A DNA stretch of 64,000 bases from JAKFVC01 sp040386595 (GCA_040386595.1 JAZKFE010000109.1:23976-87975); one strand, 5' to 3'; positions 16,065-25,569 are shown, counted from the stretch's first letter. Notes: generated from the letters alone by a model not told the origin. Numbers and translations: made by a program.

Positions 16065-17549
16065 ATGGTCACTTTGAATGCATCGGTTGCCGATCAAAAT
16101 CCAATCGGCTGGCAGTTTGATAATACTTACTCACGGCTGCCGGAGGTCCTTTTCGCGCCGGCCAAGCCGGCCGCGTTGGCAGCGCCCCGCGTCGTGATTC
16201 TGAACCATCGGTTGGCGGATGACCTCGGCCTTGACCTCAGTAAGCTTTCACCCGAATCCGCCGCGGCGCTGTTCGCAGGCCAGGATCTGCCCAGCGGTTC
16301 CCGGCCGATCGCACAGGCGTATGCCGGCCATCAGTACGGCGGCTTTACGCTGCTGGGTGATGGCCGCGCCATCCTACTGGGGGAACACCGTTCGCCGTCT
16401 GGGACGCTTGTCGATATTCAATTCAAGGGGGCGGGGAAGACGCAGTATTCGCGTCGCGGCGATGGCCGTGCTGCTCTTGGGCCGATGCTCCGTGAGTACA
16501 TCATCAGCGAGGCGATGTTCGCTCTGGGTATTCCCACCACGCGCAGTCTTGCAGTGGTCACGACAGGCGAGCCGGTTTACCGCGGAGGCAGGCTGCAGGG
16601 GGCGATCCTGACGCGTGTGGCTGCGAGTCACATTCGGGTCGGAACGTTCGAGTACTTGGCGGCCAAACAGGACGAATCAAGCTTGCGGGCGCTGGCCGAC
16701 TACACAATTAACCGGCACTATCCGGAGCTGGCTGATACGCCGGACAAGTATCTGGAGTTTTTTCGTGCGGTCATGGACCGGCAAGCTTCGCTCATCGCCC
16801 GCTGGCAATTGGTCGGTTTCATCCACGGGGTGATGAATACAGATAACATGGCGATCTCTGGCGAGACGATCGACTATGGCCCGTGTGCGTTTATGAATGC
16901 CTACGGTCCCGATACGGTCTTCAGTTCGATCGACCATGCTGGGCGATACGCCTATGGCAATCAACCCGGAATCGCACAGTGGAACTTAGTCCGTTTCGCT
17001 GAGACGTTGTTACCGCTGCTGGCTCCGCAACAGGAGCAGGCGGTCGCCATCGCGACGGAGGCCCTCGGCCAGTACCCTGCTCTGTTCGAGCAATACTGGC
17101 TGGCCGGGATGCGGGCCAAGCTAGGCTTGCAGACCGCAGAGGCTGGCGATATCGAGTTGGTGCAGTCGCTGCTGACCTGGATGCAGAAATCCCGGGCCGA
17201 CTTTACCAACACGTTCCGCGATCTCTCGGCGGATGAGTTGCCCACTGGAGACCGGTACGCAGATCCAGACTTTGGTGCGTGGTATTCGCGATGGCAGCTT
17301 CGGCTTAGCCGCGAGAGTCAGCCGAGCACCTTGGCCCGCACCGCGATGAAGAGTGTCAATCCGGCCGTCATTCCCCGGAATCACCGGGTGGAAGAAGCAC
17401 TCTCCGCCGCGGAAGGCCACGGCGACCTGTCGGTCCTGCACCGTCTGTTGGCAGCGCTGGCGACGCCTTATGCCGCCGGTCCCGATGCCGCAATGTATCA
17501 AGAGCCTCCGCCCGACGATGGCAGCTATCGCACATTCTGCGGAACTTAG
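16065..17549 (+). CDS. selO: Protein adenylyltransferase SelO (YdiU)
   Basis: A 494-residue pseudokinase-fold enzyme that, in characterised members, transfers AMP from ATP to Ser/Thr/Tyr of target proteins. Diagnostic stretches are DNTYSRLPEVLF at the N-terminus, the YAGHQYGGFTLLGDGRA nucleotide loop, QFKGAGKTQYSR(R)GDGRAA, the catalytic region IHGVMNTDNMAISG and the metal-binding IDYGPCAFM. It ends with TFCGT, a terminus found in many bacterial SelO proteins near the conserved Cys. ATG 16065 (MVTLNASV) is chosen; an in-frame ATG at 16032 is less likely. The gene stands alone, convergent with the S46 peptidase. Confidence 0.93.
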   Translation: MVTLNASVADQNPIGWQFDNTYSRLPEVLFAPAKPAALAAPRVVILNHRLADDLGLDLSKLSPESAAALFAGQDLPSGSRPIAQAYAGHQYGGFTLLGDGRAILLGEHRSPSGTLVDIQFKGAGKTQYSRRGDGRAALGPMLREYIISEAMFALGIPTTRSLAVVTTGEPVYRGGRLQGAILTRVAASHIRVGTFEYLAAKQDESSLRALADYTINRHYPELADTPDKYLEFFRAVMDRQASLIARWQLVGFIHGVMNTDNMAISGETIDYGPCAFMNAYGPDTVFSSIDHAGRYAYGNQPGIAQWNLVRFAETLLPLLAPQQEQAVAIATEALGQYPALFEQYWLAGMRAKLGLQTAEAGDIELVQSLLTWMQKSRADFTNTFRDLSADELPTGDRYADPDFGAWYSRWQLRLSRESQPSTLARTAMKSVNPAVIPRNHRVEEALSAAEGHGDLSVLHRLLAALATPYAAGPDAAMYQEPPPDDGSYRTFCGT

Positions 17550-17613
17550 GCAGTCGACTGGGGGCTGAGTCAGTCGATTTTGAATAGGTAGGTCTGCAGC
17601 AGTAGTCCTAATT

Positions 17614-17707
17614 GGCGAGCCCGGCGGCGTAAGCCCCGGGATTCCTCGTAAACCCTCAGATTTTCCAAACGAAGAAGAATCCGGGGGCTTACGCCGCCCG
17701 GCTCGCC
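17614..17707. repeat. Large inverted repeat between convergent genes
   Basis: Arms of 31 bases at 17614-17644 and 17677-17707 match at 29 positions after inversion; the core is GGCGTAAGCCCC / GGGGCTTACGCC. The flanks CTGCAGC and GCTGCA extend it further. It lies between selO and the S46 peptidase and probably terminates both. GGGGGCTTACGCCGCC-type runs are common intergenic repeats in planctomycetes as I recall. Confidence 0.75.
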
Positions 17708-17852
17708 TAGGCTGCATATTTTATTTGGTTTCAGTCGGATCGCTCCCTGGGGTGTGTGGGCCGACAGGGAAAGTGACACTGCCCCGCAAACATAACTAGT
17801 GTTCTTGATGGTACTAATTATGTTTGCGAGTCGAATCAACCCGTCCATCGGT

Positions 17853-19934
17853 TTACTTTGCACCCAACTCATCGGCCAAAGCTGTGGCACCATAGATCGT
17901 CCGCAGCGATTCTTGAATTGCGCTCGAATGAACGCTGACTGCTCGTCCTTGCGTTTCTGTGTAGGCGTAGTCCGCAATGAGGGATTGGATGTTGCCGTCA
18001 AAAATGATACCGACCAACTCGCCGGCTTGATTGACAACCGGGCTTCCAGAATTGCCGCCGATGATGTCGCAGGTGCAGACAAAGTTGAAGGGAGTGTCCG
18101 CTTTGATCTTCGTGCGGGCATTCGTCCAACTGAGAGGTAAGGCGAAGGGTTCCTTGTTGCCGTGTGCCTGGGCATGGTCAAAGGTGCCGCCCATGGTCGT
18201 CCAGGGGGGAATGGTCTTGCCTTCCTCTTGGTAGCCTTTGACCGTTCCAAAGGCCAACCGCAGGGTGAATGTTGCATCTGGATAAGTTGAACTGCCGAGC
18301 GTTGCAAACCGTGCTGCAGCGACCTTGGCGTAGGCTTGCCGTTGAGGTTCTTCAACCTGTTGTTCAAACAGTTTGCGGACCTCGCGAGCGCGAGCGTCTA
18401 CTGATCGAGCCAGACGAATCAAAGTGTCATCCGAAGCGGTGATTGCGGCTGCGTTGGCCGCGAGTCGTTTTCTTTCAGGCACCTGAGCCAGCTTTGATCC
18501 TTGGATCAACTCGGTCGCTCGTGCTTGTGGCGATTTGCCATCTAAAACCAGTTTGACAAGTTCGTGTTCGGCTCCCAGTTGTTCCATCATCATGCCCAAT
18601 GAATCAGCCAACTTGACCATTTCCAGATCGGAATAGATCGGCGATTCCGAATAGAGCTGTTGCTCGAGAGAGTCCCGCCCAGCTTCACCAAACTCGCGGA
18701 GGCGTTTGGCATTGGGCTTCTGATCTTCATCGGCCATCCGCACCAGGAGGCGAGCAATGTGAAACAATTCTGTGTTAAACGCCGAGCCACCTTCTAGCAA
18801 GTTGTACTCGGTACGAATCTTCTTCGCGGAGGCGATCGTTTGAGCAATCTCATCCCAGGCTGTGCTGTATTGGCTCTTCAGTTTGGCGTCCTGTTCCACG
18901 TGGTCACGGAGCTGTTTTTCCTCCATCCGTTTGGTGTTCATGACCGCCGGATCCTGGAGACCGGCCAAGGCTCCCAGTCGGGCCTTACGGCTGTTCTGAA
19001 TGCCGAAGAGCTCGTCCAGACCCCGCCGGGCATTCTCCAGACTGCGGTTGCTATAGTTGGATAGGAGCACTTCACGCCGGCGGAGGATGTCGAGTTGCTG
19101 CGGGACTGTCACATCGCGCAAGTATTCTAGGTGAGCCACTGTGTTCAAACGGCTGGTACGGCCGGGATGTCCCGAGACGAAGACGAGCTCGCCATCCCCT
19201 GCTCCGGCCTTGCTCCACTTCAGGAAATGCTCAATCTTGGCGGGCTGATTGTCCTCATAGACACGGAAGAAACAGACGTCGAGATCGTATCGGGGGTATT
19301 CAAAATTATCCGGGTCACCGCCGAAGAAGGCGATCTCTTTTTCCGGAGCGAACACCAGTCGCACGTCCGTGTACTTCTTGAACTGATATAAGTGGTATTC
19401 GCCCCCCTGGAACAAGGTGACCACATCGCTACGTAATTTGGACTTGGCTTGTTGCTCACTCTCGATGGTGTTGATCACCTCCTGCCGAGCTGCATGCGAT
19501 TCCGCCGCCGACTGTCCCGGTTTGACCGCCGCCTGCACCTGGGCGGTGACATCCTGAATGTTTTGTAGGACATTCAGCTCGAGATCCAGGCATTTGAGTT
19601 CATCGCCAGGAGTGGCGGCATGGTAACCGAGCTTAATCAGGTCCCGGTCGGCCGTACTAAGTTTTTGGAGGGCATCAGCGCCGACATGGTGATTCGTCAT
19701 CACCAGTCCGTTGCCTGAGACGAACGATCCCGATCCCCCGCTATTAAAACGGACGCTGGAGAGTCGCAAGTGATCAAGCCATTGCTGGGTCGGTTCGAAT
19801 CCGTATCTCTCTTTGAGAAGCTTTTTAGGAACGCGGTTATAGAGCCACATTCCCTCATCGGCATTACTCGAATCTGCTAGAGTCAGCCCCGCGAGGATTG
19901 CCATCATGGCCGCCGTTATGGTTCGTAGTTTCAT
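17853..19934 (-). CDS. S46 family dipeptidyl-peptidase (DPP7-like)
   Basis: A 693-residue secreted serine exopeptidase with an N-terminal signal peptide (MMAILAGLTLADSSNA). The chymotrypsin-like catalytic domain shows VMTNHHVGADAL with the catalytic His early, the PRYDLDVCFFRVY region near the Asp, and DIIGGNSGSPVVN with the nucleophile Ser near residue 630. The helical regulatory domain lies between. After the Ser the motif IIFDGN has Gly where DPP11 enzymes have Arg, which in the family points to DPP7-like preference for hydrophobic P1 residues; this is inference. It starts 39 bases after the OPT transporter gene, suggesting one operon for releasing and importing peptides. Confidence 0.9.
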   Translation of the reverse strand: MKLRTITAAMMAILAGLTLADSSNADEGMWLYNRVPKKLLKERYGFEPTQQWLDHLRLSSVRFNSGGSGSFVSGNGLVMTNHHVGADALQKLSTADRDLIKLGYHAATPGDELKCLDLELNVLQNIQDVTAQVQAAVKPGQSAAESHAARQEVINTIESEQQAKSKLRSDVVTLFQGGEYHLYQFKKYTDVRLVFAPEKEIAFFGGDPDNFEYPRYDLDVCFFRVYEDNQPAKIEHFLKWSKAGAGDGELVFVSGHPGRTSRLNTVAHLEYLRDVTVPQQLDILRRREVLLSNYSNRSLENARRGLDELFGIQNSRKARLGALAGLQDPAVMNTKRMEEKQLRDHVEQDAKLKSQYSTAWDEIAQTIASAKKIRTEYNLLEGGSAFNTELFHIARLLVRMADEDQKPNAKRLREFGEAGRDSLEQQLYSESPIYSDLEMVKLADSLGMMMEQLGAEHELVKLVLDGKSPQARATELIQGSKLAQVPERKRLAANAAAITASDDTLIRLARSVDARAREVRKLFEQQVEEPQRQAYAKVAAARFATLGSSTYPDATFTLRLAFGTVKGYQEEGKTIPPWTTMGGTFDHAQAHGNKEPFALPLSWTNARTKIKADTPFNFVCTCDIIGGNSGSPVVNQAGELVGIIFDGNIQSLIADYAYTETQGRAVSVHSSAIQESLRTIYGATALADELGAK

Positions 19935-19973
19935 ATTAAAGTCCTTGAGTAAGTTGCGTCTGGTTGTACTTCA

Positions 19974-22358
19974 TTAGGAACGCCCAGTGGGCGGGGTGTC
20001 GGATGACTCTGGTGCTGAAGGGCGGAAGCGGCCGGCGATGCCGACGACTAATAGGAGAGTCAGCATGATTCCAAATGCGGTCATGGTGGTCCAGCGGGCG
20101 GTCGACATCCCCTCGCCGAAGACCCGATCAACCATGGGGGCTAGATTCAGGTACTGGACCCAGTCGTCGCGGAAGTTCAGGAACGCCGCCAGCACGCCCA
20201 CCAGGGAGCCACCCGCGATGTAGCCGGAGCAGAGTAACACCCCGGGGCTCGATTCCGATTCTTCTGATTTCGGAGGGTTTAGTTTGTCAACGAGCCATCG
20301 CATCACACCACCGATGAAGATTGGAAATGACGTTTGCAGAGGAAGATAGATTCCCACGGCAAAAGGCAGCGATGGCACCGCACATAATTCGAGCGACACG
20401 GCCATTAAGGCCCCGATCAAGACCAGGGACCAGGGAAGTTTTTGGTTGAGGATCCCATCGATAATGAGCGCCATCAACTTGGTTTTGGGGGCGTCGTAGC
20501 GTTGGAGAGGTGTTGCCGTCACCGCTTCTCCGCGGTCCTGGCGGGTCTTCTTTTCGGCTTCGATATCGTCATAGGGAAGCATGCCATTGATGGCAGGATC
20601 CTCGCGATAAGTAATTTTTCCCTGGTCATCGACCAGATATTTTCCCTGTGCGACGTCGGCAATCTCTCCTTGAGCCACATGGAGTATGTGATATTGAGTC
20701 GAGTCCTGCCCGGCATAGGGGCGGCCCACCCGTTGCGTCAGAGTGAGCTGCTTGAGCTCGTCCTTCGGGACGACATAGGCCGGCAGATAGGCGGCGTTCT
20801 TCGTGTAGTGGGTGCCGGCGTCATTGACGAGCTTTACGGTGCCGCCGATCACGAGCGCACTGGTGAGAGCGCCGATCAAAATACCCGCTTGTTGCAACTT
20901 GGGAGTCGCTCCTACCAGGTAGCCGGTTTTCAAGTCTTGAGCCGTGGTACCACCGTTGGAGGCCGCAATGCAGACGACTCCGGCAATGGTCAATGCGGTC
21001 AAAGTATCGCTCTTCCCGGTCTTTCCCAAGGCGAGAAAAATCAGGCAGGTAAGCAACAGCGTGGCGACTGTCATACCCGAGATCGGGTTCGACGACGAAC
21101 CAATCTCACCGGTCAAGCGAGAGGACACCGTGACGAACAAAAAGCCAAACACCACGATGAGCCCGGCTCCCAGCAAGCCGTGCAGCGACAGACCTAATCC
21201 AAGTTGAGGCGACAGGGCCAACAGGAGGACCAACAGGGCGCTGCCACCCATCACCACTCCCATCGACAAGTCTCGGTCTGTTCGCGGAGTAGCGGTATCA
21301 CTGGAAGCCTCGTTACGTCGCATCAGGCCTTTGAAATCTTTGAGACCAGCAATCAAGGCACTAACAATCACCGGCATCGCTCGGGCCATACTGATGATCC
21401 CACCCGTTGCCACAGCGCCCGCGCCAATATAGAGGATATAGAAATTCCGGATTGCCCCTGGACTCATGTCGCGGATGGTCGCGGTTTCCGAGGGGAAGAT
21501 GGGAGTCGTGACCATTTCACCAAACATGGCAATCGTCGGCAGCAGGACCAGATAAGCGAGGACACCACCAGCCAGGGTAATACACGCGATGCGCGGGCCG
21601 ATGACATATCCCACCCCCAGCAGTTCGGGCGTGAACTCACCCCCGACGACGCCCTTGTTCAAGCCAACGGTCGGTCCGTCGGGTGAGTTTTTCCAGGACA
21701 AGGCCCAGTTGGCCTGGTCTTGAATCACCTGCAGTGGAGTCATCAGCAACTTGACGATTGCAGCCACCGTGAAGCCAAGGAACACCATCATGGCCGATGC
21801 TCCCCCTTTTTCGCCGACGGTCAACACGTCGGCGCAGGCGGTTCCCTCCGGGAAGGGCAGAATGCCATGTTGCTTGACGATGAACGCCCGCCGCAGCGGA
21901 ATCATCATCAAGATACCCAGCAGCCCGCCGAGTAAGGCGACGGTCATGGTGCGGAATAAATCCATTTCAAAGCCCAGCAGCATCAGCGCTGGCATCGTCA
22001 CACCGACTCCAAAGGCGATCGACTCGCCCGCAGAGCCCGTGGTTTGCACCATGTTATTTTCCAAAATCGTAGCCCGGCGAATCCGCAGGAAACTGGGGAT
22101 AAAGGGAAATTGGCTCAAATAGGAAAAGCCGCGAAACAACGAGATTGAAAGGACGGCAATGGGAATGGAAGCCGACACGGTCATCCCGACCTTCAGCACC
22201 AAATACATCGACGAGGCTGCAAAAATAATGCCGAGAATGGTGCCAATCAGCACCGACGAGACCGTGAACTCGGGGACATTGGTGACGTCCGCCGGTACGA
22301 ACGGTTTGAAGTTCGCCTCGGGCGATGGTTGCGGGACAATCTCGACCGGTTCAGTCAT
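19974..22358 (-). CDS. OPT family oligopeptide transporter
   Basis: A 794-residue polytopic membrane protein with about 14-16 hydrophobic segments. Family signs include FTVSSVLIGTILGIIFAASS near the start, EGTACADVLTVGEKGG, the MVQTTGSAGESIAFGVG stretch and the GGSLVGVLAAF end region. A soluble insert (about residues 505-610, rich in Tyr, Asp and Lys) sits between helices. OPT members take up oligopeptides or metal-chelator complexes by proton symport. The downstream S46 peptidase, 39 bases away on the same strand, favours a peptide substrate here. Start is ATG 22358 (MTEPVEIVPQ). Confidence 0.92.
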   Translation of the reverse strand: MTEPVEIVPQPSPEANFKPFVPADVTNVPEFTVSSVLIGTILGIIFAASSMYLVLKVGMTVSASIPIAVLSISLFRGFSYLSQFPFIPSFLRIRRATILENNMVQTTGSAGESIAFGVGVTMPALMLLGFEMDLFRTMTVALLGGLLGILMMIPLRRAFIVKQHGILPFPEGTACADVLTVGEKGGASAMMVFLGFTVAAIVKLLMTPLQVIQDQANWALSWKNSPDGPTVGLNKGVVGGEFTPELLGVGYVIGPRIACITLAGGVLAYLVLLPTIAMFGEMVTTPIFPSETATIRDMSPGAIRNFYILYIGAGAVATGGIISMARAMPVIVSALIAGLKDFKGLMRRNEASSDTATPRTDRDLSMGVVMGGSALLVLLLALSPQLGLGLSLHGLLGAGLIVVFGFLFVTVSSRLTGEIGSSSNPISGMTVATLLLTCLIFLALGKTGKSDTLTALTIAGVVCIAASNGGTTAQDLKTGYLVGATPKLQQAGILIGALTSALVIGGTVKLVNDAGTHYTKNAAYLPAYVVPKDELKQLTLTQRVGRPYAGQDSTQYHILHVAQGEIADVAQGKYLVDDQGKITYREDPAINGMLPYDDIEAEKKTRQDRGEAVTATPLQRYDAPKTKLMALIIDGILNQKLPWSLVLIGALMAVSLELCAVPSLPFAVGIYLPLQTSFPIFIGGVMRWLVDKLNPPKSEESESSPGVLLCSGYIAGGSLVGVLAAFLNFRDDWVQYLNLAPMVDRVFGEGMSTARWTTMTAFGIMLTLLLVVGIAGRFRPSAPESSDTPPTGRS

Positions 22359-22721
22359 ATTCAGAACTCGTGCTTGAAAGTACTCGGGCGCTCAACTTGC
22401 CGCTGACTGCGGCGCGGAATTGGAACATACTATCAGGGGGACACGTCGATTGACTACCGATCTTGGCTTGGAGAACGGCCGTCAGTGGCTTCGGTCGGAA
22501 TTCCGATGATCGAGCTGTCTTTGTGCCGTTGACCTTGCTGCAGGATTGAGGCAACTCACATCATCTGTGTCGTTTCGAGTTGTCTCCTTTCCCCACGGTT
22601 CAGGTCTGATACGTGCCGCAGTCAGATATTGGCGTCATCGACAGCTCGCTTGAGCATTACACTTGGGGTATTCTGGACGTTATTCTGGGATGCAAATTGT
22701 GACGCACAATGAGGGGGCTCG
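22359..22721. other. Divergent intergenic region
   Basis: About 360 bases between the OPT gene (minus) and the first gene of the accessory block (plus). No gene, strong palindrome or clear attC-like site was found here, so the left edge of the cassette block is not defined by a site. Confidence 0.4.
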
Positions 22722-23384
22722 ATGATCTCTAGTCGTAACCTAAGCCTGCTACCCGATGTGACACGGCTGCGAGCGGCCTTTCGGTCCATGGCGATGTTAG
22801 ACGCGATCATCATGCCTGAGTGGCAGTTCCGCTATTATTCCTTCGAGTCGGAATTTTCGCCGGATGGCAATATCTCTATTGGGGCGATGCGGAACGGATC
22901 TGGGGACGACCTCCACGCCATCTTTGGACAGTCCGGGTGTCTGATTCGAGGGTTCGCCCACGAACATGCGATGTCCCCCTATGCGGAAACTCCGCCTAAG
23001 GTGTTTCCCGGTGTACTGGATGATATTCCCTCCGAGTTTGCCGAATGCCTTGCAGCCATACATTCGGACTGGTGGCAGGACATCACCTTCTGTATCTGGC
23101 GAAGACATGCGGACTTGACATGGAGTCACGGATCGATCCAATTTCCCGAACTTCGCGATCCTGATGGTTCGGAGTTCTTACTCTCGGCTTACGATGGCCG
23201 GCCCGAGACGTACCACATCTGGGCCAATGAGTATTACCAACATCGTAACTTTAGCCTGGCGGCTGTACGTTCAGTTTTCGATCATCGGCCGCTGACTGAG
23301 GATCTGATTCGAGAGCTGAACCCTGATCGATCACTCGCGGAGCTAACAGACGAAGTTCTTCAGATTGGCTATGGACGAGGTTAA
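22722..23384 (+). CDS. Hypothetical protein, first gene of cassette-like block
   Basis: A 220-residue soluble protein rich in aromatic residues (PEWQFRYYSF, HSDWWQDITFCIWRRH, ANEYYQHRNFS). No signal peptide or membrane segment. The pattern recalls small immunity- or SMI1-like bacterial proteins, but I cannot assign a family. GAGGGGG at 22711-22717 lies 4 bases ahead of ATG 22722. It heads the run of unrelated plus-strand genes that extends to 32.7 kb. Confidence 0.7.
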   Translation: MISSRNLSLLPDVTRLRAAFRSMAMLDAIIMPEWQFRYYSFESEFSPDGNISIGAMRNGSGDDLHAIFGQSGCLIRGFAHEHAMSPYAETPPKVFPGVLDDIPSEFAECLAAIHSDWWQDITFCIWRRHADLTWSHGSIQFPELRDPDGSEFLLSAYDGRPETYHIWANEYYQHRNFSLAAVRSVFDHRPLTEDLIRELNPDRSLAELTDEVLQIGYGRG

Positions 23385-23408
23385 TAATACCTATGCCGCG
23401 TGCCGCGT

Positions 23409-23467
23409 TGGTTGCGTAATTGAATTCACCGATGCGATAGTACGCAGGTTAGCTTGGGCGGTTTGGT
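23409..23467 (+). repeat. Possible attC-like site (weak)
   Basis: The right end reads GGTTAGCTTGGGCG then GTTTGGT (one mismatch to GTTRRRY), just ahead of the isochorismatase start. The left half (GCGTAATTGAATTCACCGATG) is only loosely similar to other sites. Confidence 0.3.
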
Positions 23468-23470
23468 GTC

Positions 23471-24067
23471 ATGAGCAAGAATCGAGTATTTGAAGCTGAG
23501 GCGTTGCTGGTTGTCGACATGCAGGTCGGTTTTGTCACGGGTGTGGATGCTGTTCCACAGAATCGAGACTTGCTGGAAGCGACGGCAATACTTATTGGTC
23601 TAGCCAGGGCCGCTGGGGTATTGGTGATCTTTCTGCAAAATGACGGACCAGTCGGGGCAATCGATGAACCTAATCAGCCCGGCTGGAGTCTCTATTTTGC
23701 ACCGCAGCCAGAAGAGATCGTTATCCGTAAGTCTGAAGACGACGGATTTATGGGAACCAATCTGAATGATTGCTTGACGATATCGGGAATTCGGACGCTG
23801 GCAATGTGTGGTCTGTTGTCCGAAATGTGCCTTGCCACGACCGCGCGATCGGCGATGACCAGAGGCTATACCGTAATTCTTCCACATGACGGCCACGCAA
23901 CTTACGACGTTCCACCTGGGCCTGGAGGTTCGCCGGGCGTCCCCTCGCAGTTGGCTGCCAGAGCCGCCGAGTGGTCACTGGGCGATCGCGTGGTTATCCC
24001 GCCATCGGTACGCAACGTTCTTTTCTTGAAACGCAGTGATTCGACTCCATTGATAGCCGACGAATAA
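23471..24067 (+). CDS. Isochorismatase-family cysteine hydrolase
   Basis: A 198-residue enzyme of the isochorismatase-like fold. The catalytic triad is visible: Asp16 in LLVVDMQVGF, Lys87 in VIRKSEDDGF and Cys120 in LLSEMCLAT, with the cis-peptide-type G-L-L-S-E-M-C segment. Members hydrolyse nicotinamide, pyrazinamide, carbamates, ureas or isochorismate; the substrate cannot be read from the sequence. It is a lone gene bounded by attC-like elements, with no nicotinamide or siderophore genes next to it. Confidence 0.85.
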   Translation: MSKNRVFEAEALLVVDMQVGFVTGVDAVPQNRDLLEATAILIGLARAAGVLVIFLQNDGPVGAIDEPNQPGWSLYFAPQPEEIVIRKSEDDGFMGTNLNDCLTISGIRTLAMCGLLSEMCLATTARSAMTRGYTVILPHDGHATYDVPPGPGGSPGVPSQLAARAAEWSLGDRVVIPPSVRNVLFLKRSDSTPLIADE

Positions 24068-24111
24068 CGCTTAGCTCCTCCATCGGGCGGACCATGTTAG
24101 CGGCCGCCCAT

Positions 24112-24182
24112 GTCAAACCTGAGGTATCAGATCGATTATCGCTATGGGACCGTAAGGTTGAGAATTAACTGGGGTGTTAGGT
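24112..24182 (+). repeat. attC-like site
   Basis: GTCAAAC (24112-24118) resembles the RYYYAAC box and GTTAGGT (24176-24182) is an exact GTTRRRY box; GAATTAACTGGGG before it resembles the inner right box. The site is 71 bases and precedes the next gene. Confidence 0.5.
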
Positions 24183-24188
24183 AATCGG

Positions 24189-24761
24189 ATGCTCGATAAA
24201 TACTGGATGCAGCATTTCGGGAACGTTGCGCCCATTGCACACACGTTTCGCGAAACTTTCCGTTCGCGATGGATTCGCTTCCATTCGTTGCCGAATTCGA
24301 AACGATACGCAGAGAGTGTTCTTGAGCAGGCCACGATACTTCGGCGGTTCAATTCAATCGTCTCCGAATTGGTGACTGCTGGTTCTCAACTTGAATTGTT
24401 GACAACAAACTGGTCGCATTCGCCCGAATCGGGAATCCCTGATGCTAAGCTTAGTCTGCTGAAGATTCCTGCGGTCGCATGGCGGAGTGTCGCCATGCGC
24501 GAATTCGACGGTGATTCAGAGCCTTGGTATTGGCACATATTTCGGTCGTCAGTTTCATGGCCCAGTTTCACCTTGGACGAAGTCATTCGTTTGGTTGCGG
24601 ATGATCGGATAGGCAACGTGATGTTGTTCAATACTTCTTGTTCATGGCTGATCCATCCGTATGATGGCGGTATGGACCTCATATTGGGGACGTCAGAAGC
24701 ACGGGATGAGATGGCAACCAAGTATCAGCAATGGCGATCAAGCCGATCTGACGGACTATGA
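24189..24761 (+). CDS. Hypothetical protein with RFHSLPNSKRYAE motif
   Basis: A 190-residue soluble protein. The segment WIRFHSLPNSKRYAESV followed by a run of ILRRFNSIVSEL and ELLTTNW recurs in a family of small bacterial proteins that I believe is related to DUF3885, often found in accessory DNA; this assignment is tentative. Middle and C-terminal parts are Trp-rich (WYWHIFRSSVSWPSF, CSWLIHPYDGGMD). The gene begins 6 bases after the GTTAGGT box of an attC-like site. There is no strong ribosome-binding site for ATG 24189. Confidence 0.65.
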   Translation: MLDKYWMQHFGNVAPIAHTFRETFRSRWIRFHSLPNSKRYAESVLEQATILRRFNSIVSELVTAGSQLELLTTNWSHSPESGIPDAKLSLLKIPAVAWRSVAMREFDGDSEPWYWHIFRSSVSWPSFTLDEVIRLVADDRIGNVMLFNTSCSWLIHPYDGGMDLILGTSEARDEMATKYQQWRSSRSDGL

Positions 24762-24778
24762 CGTCGATTGATAGTGAT

Positions 24779-24832
24779 GCCTGATATGCCGTTCAACACA
24801 CGACGTGTATCCATGGCAAATTGGGGTAACGT
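24779..24832 (+). repeat. Possible attC-like site
   Basis: GCCTGAT (24779-24785) is followed by CGTTCAACACACGACG (24790-24805), close to the left-half consensus seen at 27.7 kb and 40.4 kb. The right end (TTGGGGTAACGT) is degenerate. Confidence 0.4.
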
Positions 24833-24857
24833 GAGCGCTAGCAAGAGAGATGTATTG

Positions 24858-25397
24858 ATGCACGATCCGTTAAACCACAGTCCGGTAGATTGGACTGAAC
24901 TCGCTCGTAGTGTTGGGACGCTGAGGGAAGACGGCAGTGAACACGGCAGCTCAATCATCGCCCTGGAAGCGATTGTGGCCATCATCGGATCTGCGAATTT
25001 GTGTGCAGCCGTTGATCATTACATTGCGCACAAGCCAGGAGCGGAGCTGGCCCGATTCGTCCTGTGGCGTCTCCATCCATGGTGTGCCATGGAGCGATGT
25101 TACGAGCTATACCTCAACGCTGACGATCCTGATGTTCGGTGCACGGCTGTTGAACTGTTGCGTGTCGTTGCCGATCGTCGAGCATTACCATGGATTCGAC
25201 GTTTTCTGGAAGATCCAGACCCCGGAATTCAAACTTGGGGGGCAGGCATTGTTGACCAACTTTTGTGGTCGGATTTGATCGAGCCTGCAGAATGTGAAGA
25301 TCTCCTTTTAATGATGGTGAATCACTCGAACGAGCAGGTTCGCGATAGACATTTATTTGTACTGGAATACTTAACGGCACGAGAGCAATCGATATAA
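24858..25397 (+). CDS. HEAT-repeat-like protein
   Basis: A 179-residue helical protein. Several helix pairs recur, for example DDPDVRCTAVELLRVVADRRAL and EDPDPGIQTWGAGIVDQL, with the D/N-P-D-x-R/Q pattern of HEAT or PBS-lyase repeats, so it is probably a protein-protein adaptor. AGAGAG about 9 bases upstream supports ATG 24858; upstream in-frame codons fall inside the attC-like element and were rejected. It is a single gene between two attC-like sites. Confidence 0.7.
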   Translation: MHDPLNHSPVDWTELARSVGTLREDGSEHGSSIIALEAIVAIIGSANLCAAVDHYIAHKPGAELARFVLWRLHPWCAMERCYELYLNADDPDVRCTAVELLRVVADRRALPWIRRFLEDPDPGIQTWGAGIVDQLLWSDLIEPAECEDLLLMMVNHSNEQVRDRHLFVLEYLTAREQSI

Positions 25398-25417
25398 CGA
25401 ACTCCTGTATTATCGCT

Positions 25418-25486
25418 GACATTCAGGCGGGTTTGAACCAAGATGCACGGATACGATCGTTTGCCCGATTGGGAATAGCGTTCCTC
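25418..25486 (+). repeat. Possible attC-like site (weak)
   Basis: GGTTTGAACCAAGATG (left-half-like) and GGGAATAGCGTTCCTC (right-half-like) flank a short spacer just after the HEAT-like gene. A second left-half-like run, CAAGCGGTTCAGTC, starts right after, so the boundary is ambiguous. Confidence 0.33.
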
Positions 25487-25569
25487 CTCAAGCGGTTCAG
25501 TCTCTGAACTCGGAAAAGCACTTGCCTGACCCGAACGCCGCCGCAAAATTCCGTCGTGACGCGACGATC

